Assembly (NCBI RefSeq): GCF_023540835.1
Contig: NZ_JALKCU010000007.1
Span: 1-64,000, forward strand
DNA from: Marivivens geojensis
GTDB lineage: Bacteria; Pseudomonadota; Alphaproteobacteria; Rhodobacterales; Rhodobacteraceae
DNA length: 64,000 bases
Direction of reading: 5' to 3'
Below the pieces are notes generated by a model. It had not been told where the DNA came from, ran no database searches, and saw only the letters and a program-made list of their open reading frames with translations. The translations under genes and the position numbers were made by a program. Below are positions 43,868-54,170 of the stretch, one piece after another (the first letter of the stretch is position 1; every line of letters begins with the position of its first letter).

Positions 43868-44929
43868 TCAGAGATTTTGATCCAAGAAAGACATCCAGTT
43901 CCCGCTGCTGACCTTTGAAACCAGCGCGGGATCATATCCGTGGTCTATCATCGCATCGATCAAATCAGGCAGACCCAGAACGTCCCCAATCACGGACGGG
44001 ATGACCGCGCCATCGAAATCAGACCCCAAGGCAACGCGATCTTCGCCCAGCGTCCCGATCAAATGATCGAGGTGCGCCATAATACGGTCGAATCCAGTGT
44101 TCGCATCCCGTCGTCCATCCTCGCGCAGGAAGGCACAGCCAAAGTTCAGCCCAACGATCCCGCCACTTTCTGCAATCATCGCCAACTGACGATCGGTAAG
44201 GTTTCGGGATGACGGTGTGATCGCATGAGCGTTCGAGTGGGTCGCAATGAGTGGGCGCGATGAAATCGCAGCGACATCATCGAACCCTTTTTCATTCAGG
44301 TGTGACAGGTCGATCAGAATGCCCAGACGATCACATTCACGGATCAGGTCCTTGCCCAAATCCGTAAGGCCAGCGCCGCGGTCAGGAGTCGAGGGAAACG
44401 CGAAAGGAACGCCTTCGCCGTAGATCGTGGGACGGCTCCAGACAGGCCCGATGGACCGGAGCCCCATGCGATGCCAAACCTCTAACTGAGACAAATCAGA
44501 CCCAATCGCCTCTGCCCCTTCCATGTGGAGGATGGCCGCGACTTTGCCCTTCTCAACTGCTCGACGGACCTCTGCGCCACTTTGGCAAACGGTCAGATCA
44601 CCGCCCGACAGACGCTCCATCTCGAACAGCCCAGCAACCTGCGCCATCGCCGTTGGCAAGGCATCGGCTTGCCCCAAAATGGGCGGCATCGGGAGGTCAT
44701 AGGGCAAGACCTCCATCATCGCTTCGAAATCGAGGCCGCCAGCATCGTCAGGCGACGGCACCCAAACCGCAAAAAATCCGCCAACGAATCCAGCAGCTTG
44801 CATCCGAGGGAGGTCGAGGTGATGCGCCCCTTCACCCTCGATCCACATCGCGGCACGCTGCGCCTTTGACGCCCGCGCATAGCGGAACAGAAAATCATTG
44901 TGACCGTCGAAAACCGTATAATCCGTCAT
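43868..44929 (-). CDS. Membrane dipeptidase family (peptidase M19)
   Basis: A 353-residue zinc peptidase of the renal dipeptidase family. It has FDGHNDFLFRYA at the start (HxD metal ligands), HMEGAEAIG (about 140), DLSHLNEKGFDDV and THSNAHAITPSSRNLTD. No signal peptide is visible, so it is likely cytosolic. GAGG precedes the start. Its stop directly abuts the YeeE stop, and it is divergent from the HAD gene. Substrate unknown; some members act on D-dipeptides or aminohydrolase substrates. Confidence 0.87.
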   Translation of the reverse strand: MTDYTVFDGHNDFLFRYARASKAQRAAMWIEGEGAHHLDLPRMQAAGFVGGFFAVWVPSPDDAGGLDFEAMMEVLPYDLPMPPILGQADALPTAMAQVAGLFEMERLSGGDLTVCQSGAEVRRAVEKGKVAAILHMEGAEAIGSDLSQLEVWHRMGLRSIGPVWSRPTIYGEGVPFAFPSTPDRGAGLTDLGKDLIRECDRLGILIDLSHLNEKGFDDVAAISSRPLIATHSNAHAITPSSRNLTDRQLAMIAESGGIVGLNFGCAFLREDGRRDANTGFDRIMAHLDHLIGTLGEDRVALGSDFDGAVIPSVIGDVLGLPDLIDAMIDHGYDPALVSKVSSGNWMSFLDQNL

Positions 44930-45023
44930 TGCTCACCTCACCCAACAAGGTTCACAGTAACGACGCGCATAACAGGTGCAACGGCAATTCGCCCGTGCTA
45001 ACGGTGCAGCACTTGGAGGCCCT

Positions 45024-45683
45024 ATGATCGACCTGATTATTTTTGACTGTGATGGCGTTTTGATCGACAGCGAGATCATCAGCGCTGATACACTGATCTC
45101 TGAACTTGCGCTGATCGGGATCACTATTGATCGGCATTATGTTCGGAAATATTGCCTCGGGCGCAGTTTTCCAACGGTCGCGAAAAGCCTCCGCGAACAG
45201 TTCGACACGCCCCTGCCTGATGACTTTGAACAACGATATCGGAGCAGCCTTCTGCACCGATTTGAAACTCAGTTAGAGGCCACACAGGGAATCGAAACCC
45301 TGCTTGAAACGCTCGATCTACCGATCTGCGTCGCAACCTCGTCGAGCCCGCCACGCGTTGCGCGGTCTCTCGAATTGACAGGCCTCGCTCGGTTCTTTGG
45401 GCCGCATGTTTTCACGGCATCCCAAGTCAAAAACGGCAAACCCGCACCCGACCTTTTTCTGTTTGCCGCCAAAGAGATGGGCGTCGAACCCTCCCGAACT
45501 TTGGTGATCGAAGATAGCATTCCTGGTCTTAACGCAGCGCAGTCCGCAGGCATGCCTCATCTAGCTTACACGGGGGCCAGCCATCTGCGCGGTTTAGGGG
45601 TCGAAATGCCCGACGGCGTTCAAGCCTTTGACAACTGGGCAGATTTCACGCAGGTCTTAAAGACGATCAAGGAGGCCCCGTGA
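45024..45683 (+). CDS. HAD-family phosphatase (beta-phosphoglucomutase-like)
   Basis: A 219-residue HAD hydrolase. Motif I is FDCDGVLIDSE (about 7-17), motif II ATSS, motif III KNGKPAPD with the lysine, and motif IV VIEDSIPGLNAA. GGAGG precedes the ATG at 45024. Its last codon overlaps the SorC-family regulator as GTGA. It may dephosphorylate a sugar or polyol phosphate in the adjoining pathway. Confidence 0.85.
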   Translation: MIDLIIFDCDGVLIDSEIISADTLISELALIGITIDRHYVRKYCLGRSFPTVAKSLREQFDTPLPDDFEQRYRSSLLHRFETQLEATQGIETLLETLDLPICVATSSSPPRVARSLELTGLARFFGPHVFTASQVKNGKPAPDLFLFAAKEMGVEPSRTLVIEDSIPGLNAAQSAGMPHLAYTGASHLRGLGVEMPDGVQAFDNWADFTQVLKTIKEAP

Positions 45684-46639
45684 CAGTCGGTCGATTCACA
45701 CCTGAAACCACACGTTTGGATGACGCCGCCCGCGCTGGGTGGCTCTACTACGTTGCGGGCAACACTCAGGATGAAATCGCACGCAAGCTCGGGGTGTCCA
45801 GACAGTCCGCACAGCGCCTCGTCGCGATGGCGGTCAGCGAAAAGCTGGTTAAGGTTCGGCTCGATCACCCGATTGCGCGCTGCATGGACCTCTCCAAAGC
45901 GGTGACGGATAAATTTGGTCTAGGCTTTTGCGAAATTGTTCCCTCCGACCCCGAGGCACCGAACCTCACGACGGGCGCCGCGATTGCAGCCGCAGCCGAA
46001 TTGGAACGAACGCTCAAAACAGAAGATGAACAAATCATCGCTCTGGGCACGGGACGCGCGTTGAAAACTACCGTTGAACAGCTTCCACGCATGAATTGCC
46101 CACAGCATCGGGTCGTCTCGCGCCTCGGCAACATGATGAGCGACGGGTCCGCTACACCATACAACGCGACCATTCATCTGGCAGAGCGTATCGGGGCGAT
46201 CCAATACCCCTACCCGCTTCCCGTTCTGGCGAACTCGCCTGACGAACTCCAAACGCTCCACGGTCAAGAAGCCGTCCGCAATACGTTGAGCCTGTGTGAA
46301 CGTGCCGACCTTACCCTTGTAGGGATCGGTCAAATGGACATGACCGCGCCGCTGTTTGTTGATGGCTTTATTCCGCGTCATGAAATCGAAGAACTGCAAT
46401 CGGCCGGTGCCGCGGGCGAAATCACCTCGTGGATTTACGACGACACGGGCCAAGTGATCGACTGCGCGTTTAACCGTCGCGTAGCTTCCGCTCCACTCGC
46501 TGTAGCGGCAGATCGTCGGATCACGGCCATCGCTGTTGGTCCGTCCAAAGTCCGCGCCATCAAAGCCGCGCTCACAGGGCACCTCATCAACGGATTGATC
46601 ACGAACGAAGCGACTGCAGAGTCGATTCTCGGCAACTAA
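45680..46639 (+). CDS. SorC/DeoR-family sugar-binding regulator of the polyol operon
   Basis: A 319-residue regulator starting at GTG. The N-terminal HTH is TQDEIARKLGVSRQSAQRLVAMAV (about 31-54), followed by a sugar-phosphate-isomerase-like effector domain. It sits upstream of the smo operon and overlaps the HAD gene (GTGA). It probably binds the TGCCCA/TGGGCA repeats in front of smoE and responds to sorbitol, mannitol or a derivative. Confidence 0.85.
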   Translation: MTVGRFTPETTRLDDAARAGWLYYVAGNTQDEIARKLGVSRQSAQRLVAMAVSEKLVKVRLDHPIARCMDLSKAVTDKFGLGFCEIVPSDPEAPNLTTGAAIAAAAELERTLKTEDEQIIALGTGRALKTTVEQLPRMNCPQHRVVSRLGNMMSDGSATPYNATIHLAERIGAIQYPYPLPVLANSPDELQTLHGQEAVRNTLSLCERADLTLVGIGQMDMTAPLFVDGFIPRHEIEELQSAGAAGEITSWIYDDTGQVIDCAFNRRVASAPLAVAADRRITAIAVGPSKVRAIKAALTGHLINGLITNEATAESILGN

Positions 46640-46805
46640 TTATTTCCACGACACCTTTCCTGTAACCACTCAATAGCTTCGCTGCGCTGCAACAATACGG
46701 TTAGCGCTGACAGAATTTGTGCGCGTTTGCAGACAGAAATCCCACCGCAAGACCTTATTTTTATAATGATTTGTCCGTTTACTGCATTGCGGCGGGTAAT
46801 TGGGA

Positions 46806-46870
46806 TTGACAATTTTGAAGCCTTTTGTGAACATTTGCCCACTAACGTAGCATTTGCCCACACGTGGGCA
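46806..46870 (+). promoter_or_regulatory. smo operon promoter/operator
   Basis: TTGACA at 46806-46811 is a good -35 element; the -10 (about 46829-46834) is weak, so an activator may help. CATTTGCCCA occurs at 46832 and 46851 (19-bp period). At 46855-46870 TGCCCA-CACG-TGGGCA is an inverted repeat. The repeats stand between promoter and smoE start and fit a SorC-type site. Confidence 0.5.
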
Positions 46871-46883
46871 TTGGGAGGAAATC

Positions 46884-48188
46884 ATGAAATACACTGTGCG
46901 TGCCCTTTTGGGCGCAACCGCTCTGTGTTCGGCTGCTGCCCTTGCGCATGCTGAAACGCTGACCATCGCGACCGTGAACAACGGCGACATGATCCGCATG
47001 CAGGGTCTGACCGACGACTTCACCGCGAAAACCGGTCACACCGTTGAGTGGGTCACCCTCGAAGAAAACGTTCTTCGTCAGCGCGTAACCACCGACATCT
47101 CGACCAATGGCGGCGCATTCGACATCATGACCATCGGCATGTACGAAACCCCGATCTGGGGTGCGAACGGCTGGCTGGTCCCGCTCGACGATCTGTCTGA
47201 AGAGTACAACGTCGCTGACATCCTGCCTGCCATGGCTGGCGGTCTGAGCTACGACGGCACCCTCTACGCTGCACCGTTCTACGGTGAATCGTCGATGATC
47301 ATGTATCGCACCGACCTGATGGAAAAAGCTGGCCTCGAAATGCCGACTGCTCCGACTTGGTCGTTCATCCGCGAAGCAGCTGCTGCAATGACCGACCGTG
47401 ATGCTGACATCAACGGTATCTGTCTGCGCGGCAAAGCAGGCTGGGGTGAAGGCGGCGCGTTCATCACTGCGATGGGCAACTCGTTCGGCGCTCAGTGGTT
47501 CGATATGGACTGGAACGCAACCTTTGACGGCGAAGCATGGGCTAACACCCTCAACTTCTTCAAAGGCATGATGGATGAATCTGGTCCGGCTGGCTACGCC
47601 ACCAACGGCTTCAACGAAAACCTCTCGCTGTTCCAACAGGGCAAGTGCGGCATGTGGATCGACGCAACTGTTGCGGCATCCTTTGTCACCAACCCGAACG
47701 ACTCGACCGTAGCTGACTCGGTTGGCTTCGCGCTGGCACCGGACAACGGCCTGGGCAAACGTTCCAACTGGCTCTGGGCATGGGCTCTCGCGATCCCTGC
47801 AGGTTCGCAGAAAACAGACGCTGCGAAACAGTTCATCGAGTGGGCAACTTCGACCTCCTACATCGAGCTGGTAGCTGCAAACGAAGGCTGGGCAAACGTT
47901 CCTCCGGGCGCACGCGTATCGCTGTACGAAAACCCGAACTACAAAGATGTTCCTTTCGCACAGATGACCCTGGACTCGATCCTGTCGGCTGACCCGCTGA
48001 ACGCAACTGTAAACGAAGCACCCTACGTTGGTGTTCAGTTCGCCGCGATCCCGGAATTTGCTGGTATCGCAACTGACGTAAGCCAAGAGTTCTCGGCAGC
48101 TTACGCTGGTCAACAGACCGTTGAAGAAGCTCTGGCCAAGGCACAAGCCCTGACCAACGACGCAATGGAAGCAGCTGGCTACCGCTAA
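46884..48188 (+). CDS. smoE: Sorbitol/mannitol ABC transporter, solute-binding protein
   Basis: A 434-residue periplasmic binding protein (family 1). The signal peptide ends at AALAHA (about residue 21). Mature domain segments include TIGMYETPIWGANGWLVPLD (about 90-109) and the polyol-type GKRSNWLWAWALAIP. GGGAGGAA precedes the ATG at 46884. The codon choice is unusually uniform (AAC, GCT, GAA), as expected for an abundant protein. First gene of smoEFGK-smoS-mtlK. Confidence 0.92.
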   Translation: MKYTVRALLGATALCSAAALAHAETLTIATVNNGDMIRMQGLTDDFTAKTGHTVEWVTLEENVLRQRVTTDISTNGGAFDIMTIGMYETPIWGANGWLVPLDDLSEEYNVADILPAMAGGLSYDGTLYAAPFYGESSMIMYRTDLMEKAGLEMPTAPTWSFIREAAAAMTDRDADINGICLRGKAGWGEGGAFITAMGNSFGAQWFDMDWNATFDGEAWANTLNFFKGMMDESGPAGYATNGFNENLSLFQQGKCGMWIDATVAASFVTNPNDSTVADSVGFALAPDNGLGKRSNWLWAWALAIPAGSQKTDAAKQFIEWATSTSYIELVAANEGWANVPPGARVSLYENPNYKDVPFAQMTLDSILSADPLNATVNEAPYVGVQFAAIPEFAGIATDVSQEFSAAYAGQQTVEEALAKAQALTNDAMEAAGYR

Positions 48189-48203
48189 GCTTTCCTCCAA
48201 TGA

Positions 48204-48231
48204 CGGTGGGTGGCCCTCGTGCTGCCCACCG
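48204..48231 (+). repeat. Intercistronic hairpin smoE-smoF
   Basis: CGGTGGG-N14-CCCACCG, perfect 7-bp arms, shortly after the smoE stop. It is followed by only CTCATTT, so it probably protects the smoE mRNA or stops some transcripts, giving more binding protein than membrane components. Confidence 0.55.
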
Positions 48232-48303
48232 CTCATTTAAATCTACGAATTACGCAAAGAACTTTAAGGTAGCGGCACAGCTACCAACAGAGGAAGTGCA
48301 TTC

Positions 48304-49170
48304 ATGGCGACCCAACACTCACGCGCTGCAGCTCGCATTATGATGGCCCCCGCGGTCATTCTATTGCTGGGTTGGATGCTCGTCCCGCTCACGATGACGC
48401 TCTATTTCTCGTTCAAGAACTACCTGCCCCTGCGTGGTGGCGATCTTGGATGGGCTGGATTTGAAAACTACACGCGCTTTGTCACAAGCAGTTCTTTCTG
48501 GCCGAGCATCCTCACCACCCTAATCATCGTTGGTGGCGTGCTGTTTATCACAGTCGTGTTTGGTGTTCTGCTGGCGCTCTTGCTCGACCGCCCAATGTGG
48601 GGCCAAGGCATCGTCCGCATCCTCGTGATTGCACCCTTCTTTGTCATGCCAACCGTGTCTGCGCTGGTCTGGAAAAACATGTTCATGGACCCGACCAACG
48701 GCCTGTTCGCCCACCTGTGGCGTGCCTTTGGTGCGCAGCCCGTTGAATGGATGTCTCAAGCCTCCCTGCCCTCGATTATCATTATCGTAAGCTGGCAATG
48801 GCTGCCGTTTGCGACCCTCATTCTGCTGACCGCGATCCAGTCGCTGGACGGCGAGCAACTCGAAGCGTCTGAAATGGACGGCGCACCAGCCCTGAAACGG
48901 TTCTGGTACATCATCCTGCCTCACCTGAGCCGCGCGATCACCGTCGTGATCCTGATCCAAACGATCTTCCTTCTGGCCGTATTCGCAGAAATTTTCGTCA
49001 CCACCGGCGGCGCATTCGGCACCAAGACACTCAGCTACCTCATCTTCCAGCGCGTTTTGGAAAGCCAGAACATCGGTCTGGGCTCTGCGGGCGGCGTCTA
49101 CGCGATCATCCTTGCAAACATCATCGCCATCTTCCTGATGCGCATCGTCGGCAAAAACTTGGATAACTGA
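48304..49170 (+). CDS. smoF: Sorbitol/mannitol ABC transporter permease
   Basis: A 288-residue inner-membrane permease of the MalF type with six helices. The coupling loop is EASEMDGAPALKRFWYIILP (about 197-216). GAGGAAG precedes the start. It pairs with smoG in the polyol importer. Confidence 0.9.
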   Translation: MATQHSRAAARIMMAPAVILLLGWMLVPLTMTLYFSFKNYLPLRGGDLGWAGFENYTRFVTSSSFWPSILTTLIIVGGVLFITVVFGVLLALLLDRPMWGQGIVRILVIAPFFVMPTVSALVWKNMFMDPTNGLFAHLWRAFGAQPVEWMSQASLPSIIIIVSWQWLPFATLILLTAIQSLDGEQLEASEMDGAPALKRFWYIILPHLSRAITVVILIQTIFLLAVFAEIFVTTGGAFGTKTLSYLIFQRVLESQNIGLGSAGGVYAIILANIIAIFLMRIVGKNLDN

Positions 49171-49183
49171 GAGGGGAGCAAAC

Positions 49184-50014
49184 ATGGCACGCACCGTCAC
49201 CACACGCCAAAAGGCGCTCAATACCACCCTCGCTTGGGCTATCGGTCTTCTGATCTTTTTCCCGATCCTGTGGACTATTCTGACCAGTTTTAAAACCGAA
49301 GGTCAGGCAATCTCTGATCCGCCCATTTTTCTGTTCTTTGACTGGACGCTGGAAAACTACGCGATTGTTCAGGAACGCTCCGACTACCTGCGGTTCCTGA
49401 CCAACTCAGTGATCATCGCGGTTGGCTCGACCCTCTTGGGTATCGTCGTCGCGGTTCCTGCCGCATGGTCGATGGCATTCGTTCCCTCGAAACGGACCAA
49501 AGACATCCTGATGTGGATGCTCTCCACCAAGATGTTGCCGGCGGTTGGCGTTCTCTACCCGATCTACCTGCTGTTCATCAAATTGGGCCTGTTAGACAAC
49601 CGTTGGGGTCTGGTCGTTGTCCTGATGCTGATCAACCTGCCGATTATCGTCTGGATGCTCTACACCTACTTCAAGGAAATCCCAGGTGAGATCCTTGAGG
49701 CGGCCCGCATGGACGGTGCAACTCTGCGCGAAGAAATCCTCTATATCCTCACGCCGATGGCCGTCCCCGGTATCGCCTCGACGATCCTCTTGAACGTCAT
49801 TCTGGCTTGGAACGAAGCGTTCTGGACGCTCAACCTGACGGCTGCCAAAGCCGCCCCGTTGACCGCATTTATCGCGAGCTACTCCAGCCCTGAAGGCCTC
49901 TTTTACGCAAAACTCTCTGCTGCTTCGACCATGGCGATCGCACCGATCCTGATCATGGGCTGGTTCAGCCAAAAACAACTTGTCCGCGGTCTGACCTTCG
50001 GCGCCGTGAAATAA
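49184..50014 (+). CDS. smoG: Sorbitol/mannitol ABC transporter permease
   Basis: A 276-residue MalG-type permease with six helices. The coupling loop is [20 protein letters not shown] (about 169-188). It starts 13 bases after smoF with GAGGGGAG in front. Confidence 0.9.
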   Translation: MARTVTTRQKALNTTLAWAIGLLIFFPILWTILTSFKTEGQAISDPPIFLFFDWTLENYAIVQERSDYLRFLTNSVIIAVGSTLLGIVVAVPAAWSMAFVPSKRTKDILMWMLSTKMLPAVGVLYPIYLLFIKLGLLDNRWGLVVVLMLINLPIIVWMLYTYFKEIPGEILEAARMDGATLREEILYILTPMAVPGIASTILLNVILAWNEAFWTLNLTAAKAAPLTAFIASYSSPEGLFYAKLSAASTMAIAPILIMGWFSQKQLVRGLTFGAVK

Positions 50015-50025
50015 GGAAAAGAATA

Positions 50026-51030
50026 ATGGGACGCATTACGCTAGATAAAGTCACCAAACGTTTCGGCGATGTCGAAGTTATCCCGCCGCTGGACCTGACC
50101 ATCGAAGACGGAGAGTTCGTTGTATTCGTTGGCCCTTCGGGTTGCGGTAAATCCACCCTTCTGCGCCTGATCGCTGGGCTCGAGGACGTGTCGGGCGGGC
50201 AAATCCGCATCGACAGCAAAGACGCCACTGACCTACCGCCCGCAAAGCGCGGTCTGGCGATGGTGTTCCAATCCTACGCGCTCTACCCGCATATGTCGGT
50301 GCGCAAGAACATCGCCTTTCCACTCAAGATGGCAAAGATGGATCAGGCCGAAATCGACCGCCGCGTAGATAACGCTGCAAAGGTCCTGAACCTCGATAGC
50401 TACATTGATCGCCGTCCGGGTCAGCTCTCTGGTGGTCAACGCCAGCGTGTTGCGATTGGCCGCGCGATTGTGCGTGAACCAAGCGCGTTCCTCTTTGACG
50501 AACCGCTGTCGAACTTGGACGCAGCGCTGCGCGTTGGGATGCGCCTTGAGATTTCAGAACTCCACGAGCGCCTGAAAACTACCATGGTCTACGTGACACA
50601 CGATCAGGTCGAAGCCATGACCATGGCCGACAAAATCGTGGTTCTGCAGGCTGGTGTGATCGAACAGGTTGGTTCCCCGCTTGAACTCTACCACACCCCG
50701 CGCAACAAATTCGTCGCTGGCTTCATCGGCTCGCCCAAGATGAACTTTATCGAAGGTGAAACCGCTGCCCAACACGGTGCGCATACCATCGGCATTCGCC
50801 CTGAGCACCTGACCGCCTCGGCGACCGAAGGTCTGTGGAAAGGCACAGTCAGCGTCTCTGAACACCTCGGTTCTGACACCTTCTTGCACGTTCATGACAC
50901 GGGCCTCGCGGAATCCATGACGGTGCGTGTTGGCGGCGAATTCCCCGTACGACATGGCGACACTGTCTACCTCACCCCCGAAGCCGACAAGATCCACCGC
51001 TTTGACGAAAAAGGGCTGCGGATTGCATGA
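50026..51030 (+). CDS. smoK: Sorbitol/mannitol ABC transporter ATPase
   Basis: A 334-residue MalK-like ATPase with Walker [10 protein letters not shown] (about 37-45), signature LSGGQRQR (about 134), Walker [12 protein letters not shown] and a C-terminal TOBE-type domain. It powers SmoEFG. Its end overlaps smoS as ATGA. Confidence 0.93.
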   Translation: MGRITLDKVTKRFGDVEVIPPLDLTIEDGEFVVFVGPSGCGKSTLLRLIAGLEDVSGGQIRIDSKDATDLPPAKRGLAMVFQSYALYPHMSVRKNIAFPLKMAKMDQAEIDRRVDNAAKVLNLDSYIDRRPGQLSGGQRQRVAIGRAIVREPSAFLFDEPLSNLDAALRVGMRLEISELHERLKTTMVYVTHDQVEAMTMADKIVVLQAGVIEQVGSPLELYHTPRNKFVAGFIGSPKMNFIEGETAAQHGAHTIGIRPEHLTASATEGLWKGTVSVSEHLGSDTFLHVHDTGLAESMTVRVGGEFPVRHGDTVYLTPEADKIHRFDEKGLRIA

Positions 51031-51800
51031 CACGGTTTTCTGGTAAATCGGTTCTGATCACGGGTGCAGCCCGCGGGATCGGTTTTGAATTTGCAAAGGC
51101 CTATGCTGCCGAAGGCGCACGCGTTGCGATCGTCGACATCAACGCCTCGGCTGCATTGAAGGCCGCACAAACCATCGGCAATGGCGCAATCGCCGTTGCC
51201 TGTGATGTGGCGGACAAAGCTAGCATTGATACCGCCGTGAACACGGTCGAAACAGAACTCGGCGGGATCGATATCCTTGTGAATAACGCCGCGCTGTTCT
51301 CTGCCGCGCCGATCATTGAGATCACAGAGGCTGACTATCAAAAACTGTTCTCGATCAACGTCTTTGGCACCATGTTCATGACCCAAGCTGTCGCGAAGGT
51401 TATGATCGCCAACGGCAAAGGCGGCAAGATCATCAATATGGCGTCCCAAGCTGGCCGTCGCGGTGAGGCCCTTGTCGGCGTCTACTGCGCGACGAAGGCC
51501 GCCGTAATCAGCTTTACCCAGTCTGCGGGCCTGAACCTGATCCAACACGGCATCAATGTGAACGCAATCGCACCCGGTGTGGTGGATGGCGAACATTGGG
51601 ACGGCGTCGATGCTTTCTTTGCCAAATATGAAAACAAACCCCTCGGTCAGAAAAAACGCGAAGTCGGTGCCGCTGTACCCTTTGGGCGCATGGGCAAAGC
51701 CGAAGACCTGACCGGAATGGCACTCTTTCTTGCCTCGCACGAGGCTGACTATGTCGTCGCACAATGTTTCGGTGTGGACGGCGGAAACTGGATGGCATGA
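51027..51800 (+). CDS. smoS: Sorbitol (L-iditol 2-)dehydrogenase, SDR family
   Basis: A 257-residue short-chain dehydrogenase with TGAARGIG (about 12-19), NNAA, catalytic Ser in NMASQAG, and the YCATK tetrad (Tyr-x-x-x-Lys, about 153). It oxidises sorbitol to fructose (and galactitol or L-iditol in the Rhodobacter enzyme). It overlaps smoK and mtlK as ATGA at both ends. Confidence 0.9.
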   Translation: MTRFSGKSVLITGAARGIGFEFAKAYAAEGARVAIVDINASAALKAAQTIGNGAIAVACDVADKASIDTAVNTVETELGGIDILVNNAALFSAAPIIEITEADYQKLFSINVFGTMFMTQAVAKVMIANGKGGKIINMASQAGRRGEALVGVYCATKAAVISFTQSAGLNLIQHGINVNAIAPGVVDGEHWDGVDAFFAKYENKPLGQKKREVGAAVPFGRMGKAEDLTGMALFLASHEADYVVAQCFGVDGGNWMA

Positions 51801-53272
51801 CCATGGCAATTGAACTCAACACCTCCGCTCTGGCTCAGCTCCCTGACACCATCGGCACCCCTTCTTATGACCGATCCGCGTTGACGGCGGGCATCCTCCA
51901 CGTGGGGATCGGCAACTTCCACCGCGCGCACATGGCGGTGTATCTCGACCGCCTGTTCGCACTGGGTGAAAGCCACGACTGGGCGCTGTGCGGCGCTGGC
52001 GTCCGCGCGGGCGACGCAACGATGCGCGAACGCCTTTCCAAACAAGACTGGCTCACGACGGTCGTCGAACTGGACCCCTCGGGCCTCACTGCCCAAGTCG
52101 TTGGTTCTATGATCGACTTCGTCGAGGTCGACCCTGCGATCACTATCGCGAAAATGGCCGAACCCGGCATCAAGATCGTATCGACCACCATCACCGAGGG
52201 CGGCTATTATGTCGACGCCCTGACCGATGGTTTTGACACAAAGCATCCCGACATTGTCGCGGATGCTGCGAACCCCGATGCGCCGAAAACCGTATTCGGT
52301 ATGGTGATCAAAGCGCTCCGCATTCGTCGTGACGCTGGCCTCGCGCCGTTTACCTTTATGTCGTGCGATAACCTGCCAGAAAACGGTCACGTCGCAAAAC
52401 GCACGGTGATTGGCCTCGCTCGTCTGTCTGACCCAGATTTTGCCGATTGGATCAGCGCAAACGTGGCCTTCCCAAACTCTATGATCGACTGCATTACGCC
52501 TGCGACGTCGGACCGTGAACGCGCGATGGTTGCCGATAAATTCGGCATCACCGATGCGGTCCCTGTTGCCTGCGAACCTTTCCGTCAATGGGTCCTAGAG
52601 GACAACTTCCCCCAAGGTCGCCCAGCACTCGAGAAGGTTGGCGCGGAATTCGTTGAGGACGTTGCAAAATACGAATTGATGAAGCTTCGCATTCTGAACG
52701 GTGGCCACGCTGCGATTGCCTATCCCTCGGCTCTGATCGGGCATCACTTTGTTCACGATGCGATGGCGGACCCGCTGATCTCAGAATGGCTCGACTCTTT
52801 GGAACAGCGTGAAATCATCCCGACGCTGACCCCGATCGAGGGCGTCGATTATCAGGCTTACCGCGAAAAGATCATCGAGCGCTTCTCAAACCCAGAAGTC
52901 GGCGACACGATCCCGCGTCTGTGCCTCGATGGCTCCAATCGTCAGCCGAAGTTCATTCTCCCGACCCTGCGTGACGCGCTGGCGACGGGTGCGGATGTGT
53001 CAGGTCTCGCGTTGGAAGTTGCGCTCTGGTGCCGTTATTGCGCCCGCGTTGATGAAGCTGGCAATGAGATCGCGCCGAATGATGACAACCATGTGGTTCT
53101 CAAGTCCCTCGCGGATGAGGCCAAAGGGCGTCCAGTCGCTTTCCTTGAAAACACCGCCGTGTTTGGCGATCTCGCCCAAAATGAGGTATTCGTGGCCGCC
53201 TTCGGACAGGCCCTGAACAGCCTCTATGACAACGGCGTCAAAGCTACCCTGACCGCTTACATCAAAGGCTAA
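51797..53272 (+). CDS. mtlK: Mannitol 2-dehydrogenase
   Basis: A 491-residue long-chain dehydrogenase with NAD-binding GIGNFHRAH (about 37-45), TITEGGYYV and the catalytic KLRILNGGHAAIAY segment (about 296-309, Lys-N5-Asn-x-x-His). It oxidises D-mannitol to fructose. It is last in the smo operon; a terminator follows. No fructokinase or xylulokinase follows, unlike some Rhodobacter operons. Confidence 0.93.
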   Translation: MTMAIELNTSALAQLPDTIGTPSYDRSALTAGILHVGIGNFHRAHMAVYLDRLFALGESHDWALCGAGVRAGDATMRERLSKQDWLTTVVELDPSGLTAQVVGSMIDFVEVDPAITIAKMAEPGIKIVSTTITEGGYYVDALTDGFDTKHPDIVADAANPDAPKTVFGMVIKALRIRRDAGLAPFTFMSCDNLPENGHVAKRTVIGLARLSDPDFADWISANVAFPNSMIDCITPATSDRERAMVADKFGITDAVPVACEPFRQWVLEDNFPQGRPALEKVGAEFVEDVAKYELMKLRILNGGHAAIAYPSALIGHHFVHDAMADPLISEWLDSLEQREIIPTLTPIEGVDYQAYREKIIERFSNPEVGDTIPRLCLDGSNRQPKFILPTLRDALATGADVSGLALEVALWCRYCARVDEAGNEIAPNDDNHVVLKSLADEAKGRPVAFLENTAVFGDLAQNEVFVAAFGQALNSLYDNGVKATLTAYIKG

Positions 53273-53290
53273 GCCTTTTTGACATCCTGA

Positions 53291-53320
53291 AACGGCGCTT
53301 CTGTTCAGAGGCGCCGTTTT
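53291..53320 (+). terminator. Terminator of the smo operon
   Basis: AACGGCGC-N12-GCGCCGTT, perfect 8-bp arms, followed by TTGC, 18 bases past the mtlK stop. The same structure can serve the convergent DMT gene. Confidence 0.7.
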
Positions 53321-54153
53321 GCTATGATCTGCGGCGCAATCGATAGCCCTATCCCACCGAGCACCAGTGCTGCACCGATGAGCCACTGAACCGTGATCGG
53401 CTCATTGATCCAGACCAGTCCGCCGAGGCTGGCCAATACGGGCACCATCAACTGCCCTACCCCTGCCAGCGCAGGGTCGATGACCGCCACAATCCGATAC
53501 CAGAGTGCATAGCCTAGCCCCGAGGTGATCCCGCCAGACACCATGGCGAGCATCAATGCTGGGCCACTGAGCGCCCCATTGCCAACCATCAACAACGGCA
53601 GCACGAATAGCAGGCACAAGGCAAAGCTCATCGCATTCACACGCACAGGATCACCCGCCCCGCGGCCGAGCAGAGTGTAGAATCCCCAGCTCACCCCAGC
53701 TAAGGACATCAGTATCAGATCAATGACGGGCACACTCCCGAGGTCTGATGAGGGTTTCAACAACCAGACCAACCCGAAGAAAGCCACAATCGCACCGATC
53801 CACTGAAACACAGACGGGCGGGTACCGCGCACAACGACTGTGGCGAATATTGTGATCTGAACCCAGCCGAACAGTAGCAGCGCTCCAAAACCTGCGTCGA
53901 GTGTCCGATAGGCGAGCGAAAAGCCAACGATATAACCCGCAAGGCATAGCGCTCCAGCGAACGACCGCGCTTTTGTCGGCCATGCCCCTCTCTTCTGCAA
54001 AAGAGCCATCGTCATCAGAACGACCGCCCCTGTCGCCACGCGCAAGACGGCGAAGGCTGCTGGATCAGCGCCATAATCCACCACGGCCAAACGGATTAAT
54101 ACCGAATTGGCAGCCAACGCGAACAACGCGCCAAGTGCGACGAGGTAGATCAT
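53305..54153 (-). CDS. EamA/DMT-superfamily transporter
   Basis: A 282-residue membrane protein with about ten helices arranged as two EamA repeats (about 5-135 and 145-275). The start at 54153 has GGAGG five bases upstream; the frame is open a further 30 bases. It likely exports a metabolite. It lies directly after the groEL terminator, so it is probably read weakly from groESL or from its own promoter. Its 3' end overlaps the smo terminator. Confidence 0.85.
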   Translation of the reverse strand: MIYLVALGALFALAANSVLIRLAVVDYGADPAAFAVLRVATGAVVLMTMALLQKRGAWPTKARSFAGALCLAGYIVGFSLAYRTLDAGFGALLLFGWVQITIFATVVVRGTRPSVFQWIGAIVAFFGLVWLLKPSSDLGSVPVIDLILMSLAGVSWGFYTLLGRGAGDPVRVNAMSFALCLLFVLPLLMVGNGALSGPALMLAMVSGGITSGLGYALWYRIVAVIDPALAGVGQLMVPVLASLGGLVWINEPITVQWLIGAALVLGGIGLSIAPQIIAKRRL

Positions 54154-54170
54154 CCATGCCTCCAAACGAA

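Noticed and set aside
46842..48236. A 464-codon minus-strand frame.
   Set aside because: Antisense to smoE; the narrow codon use of that gene leaves the reverse frame open.
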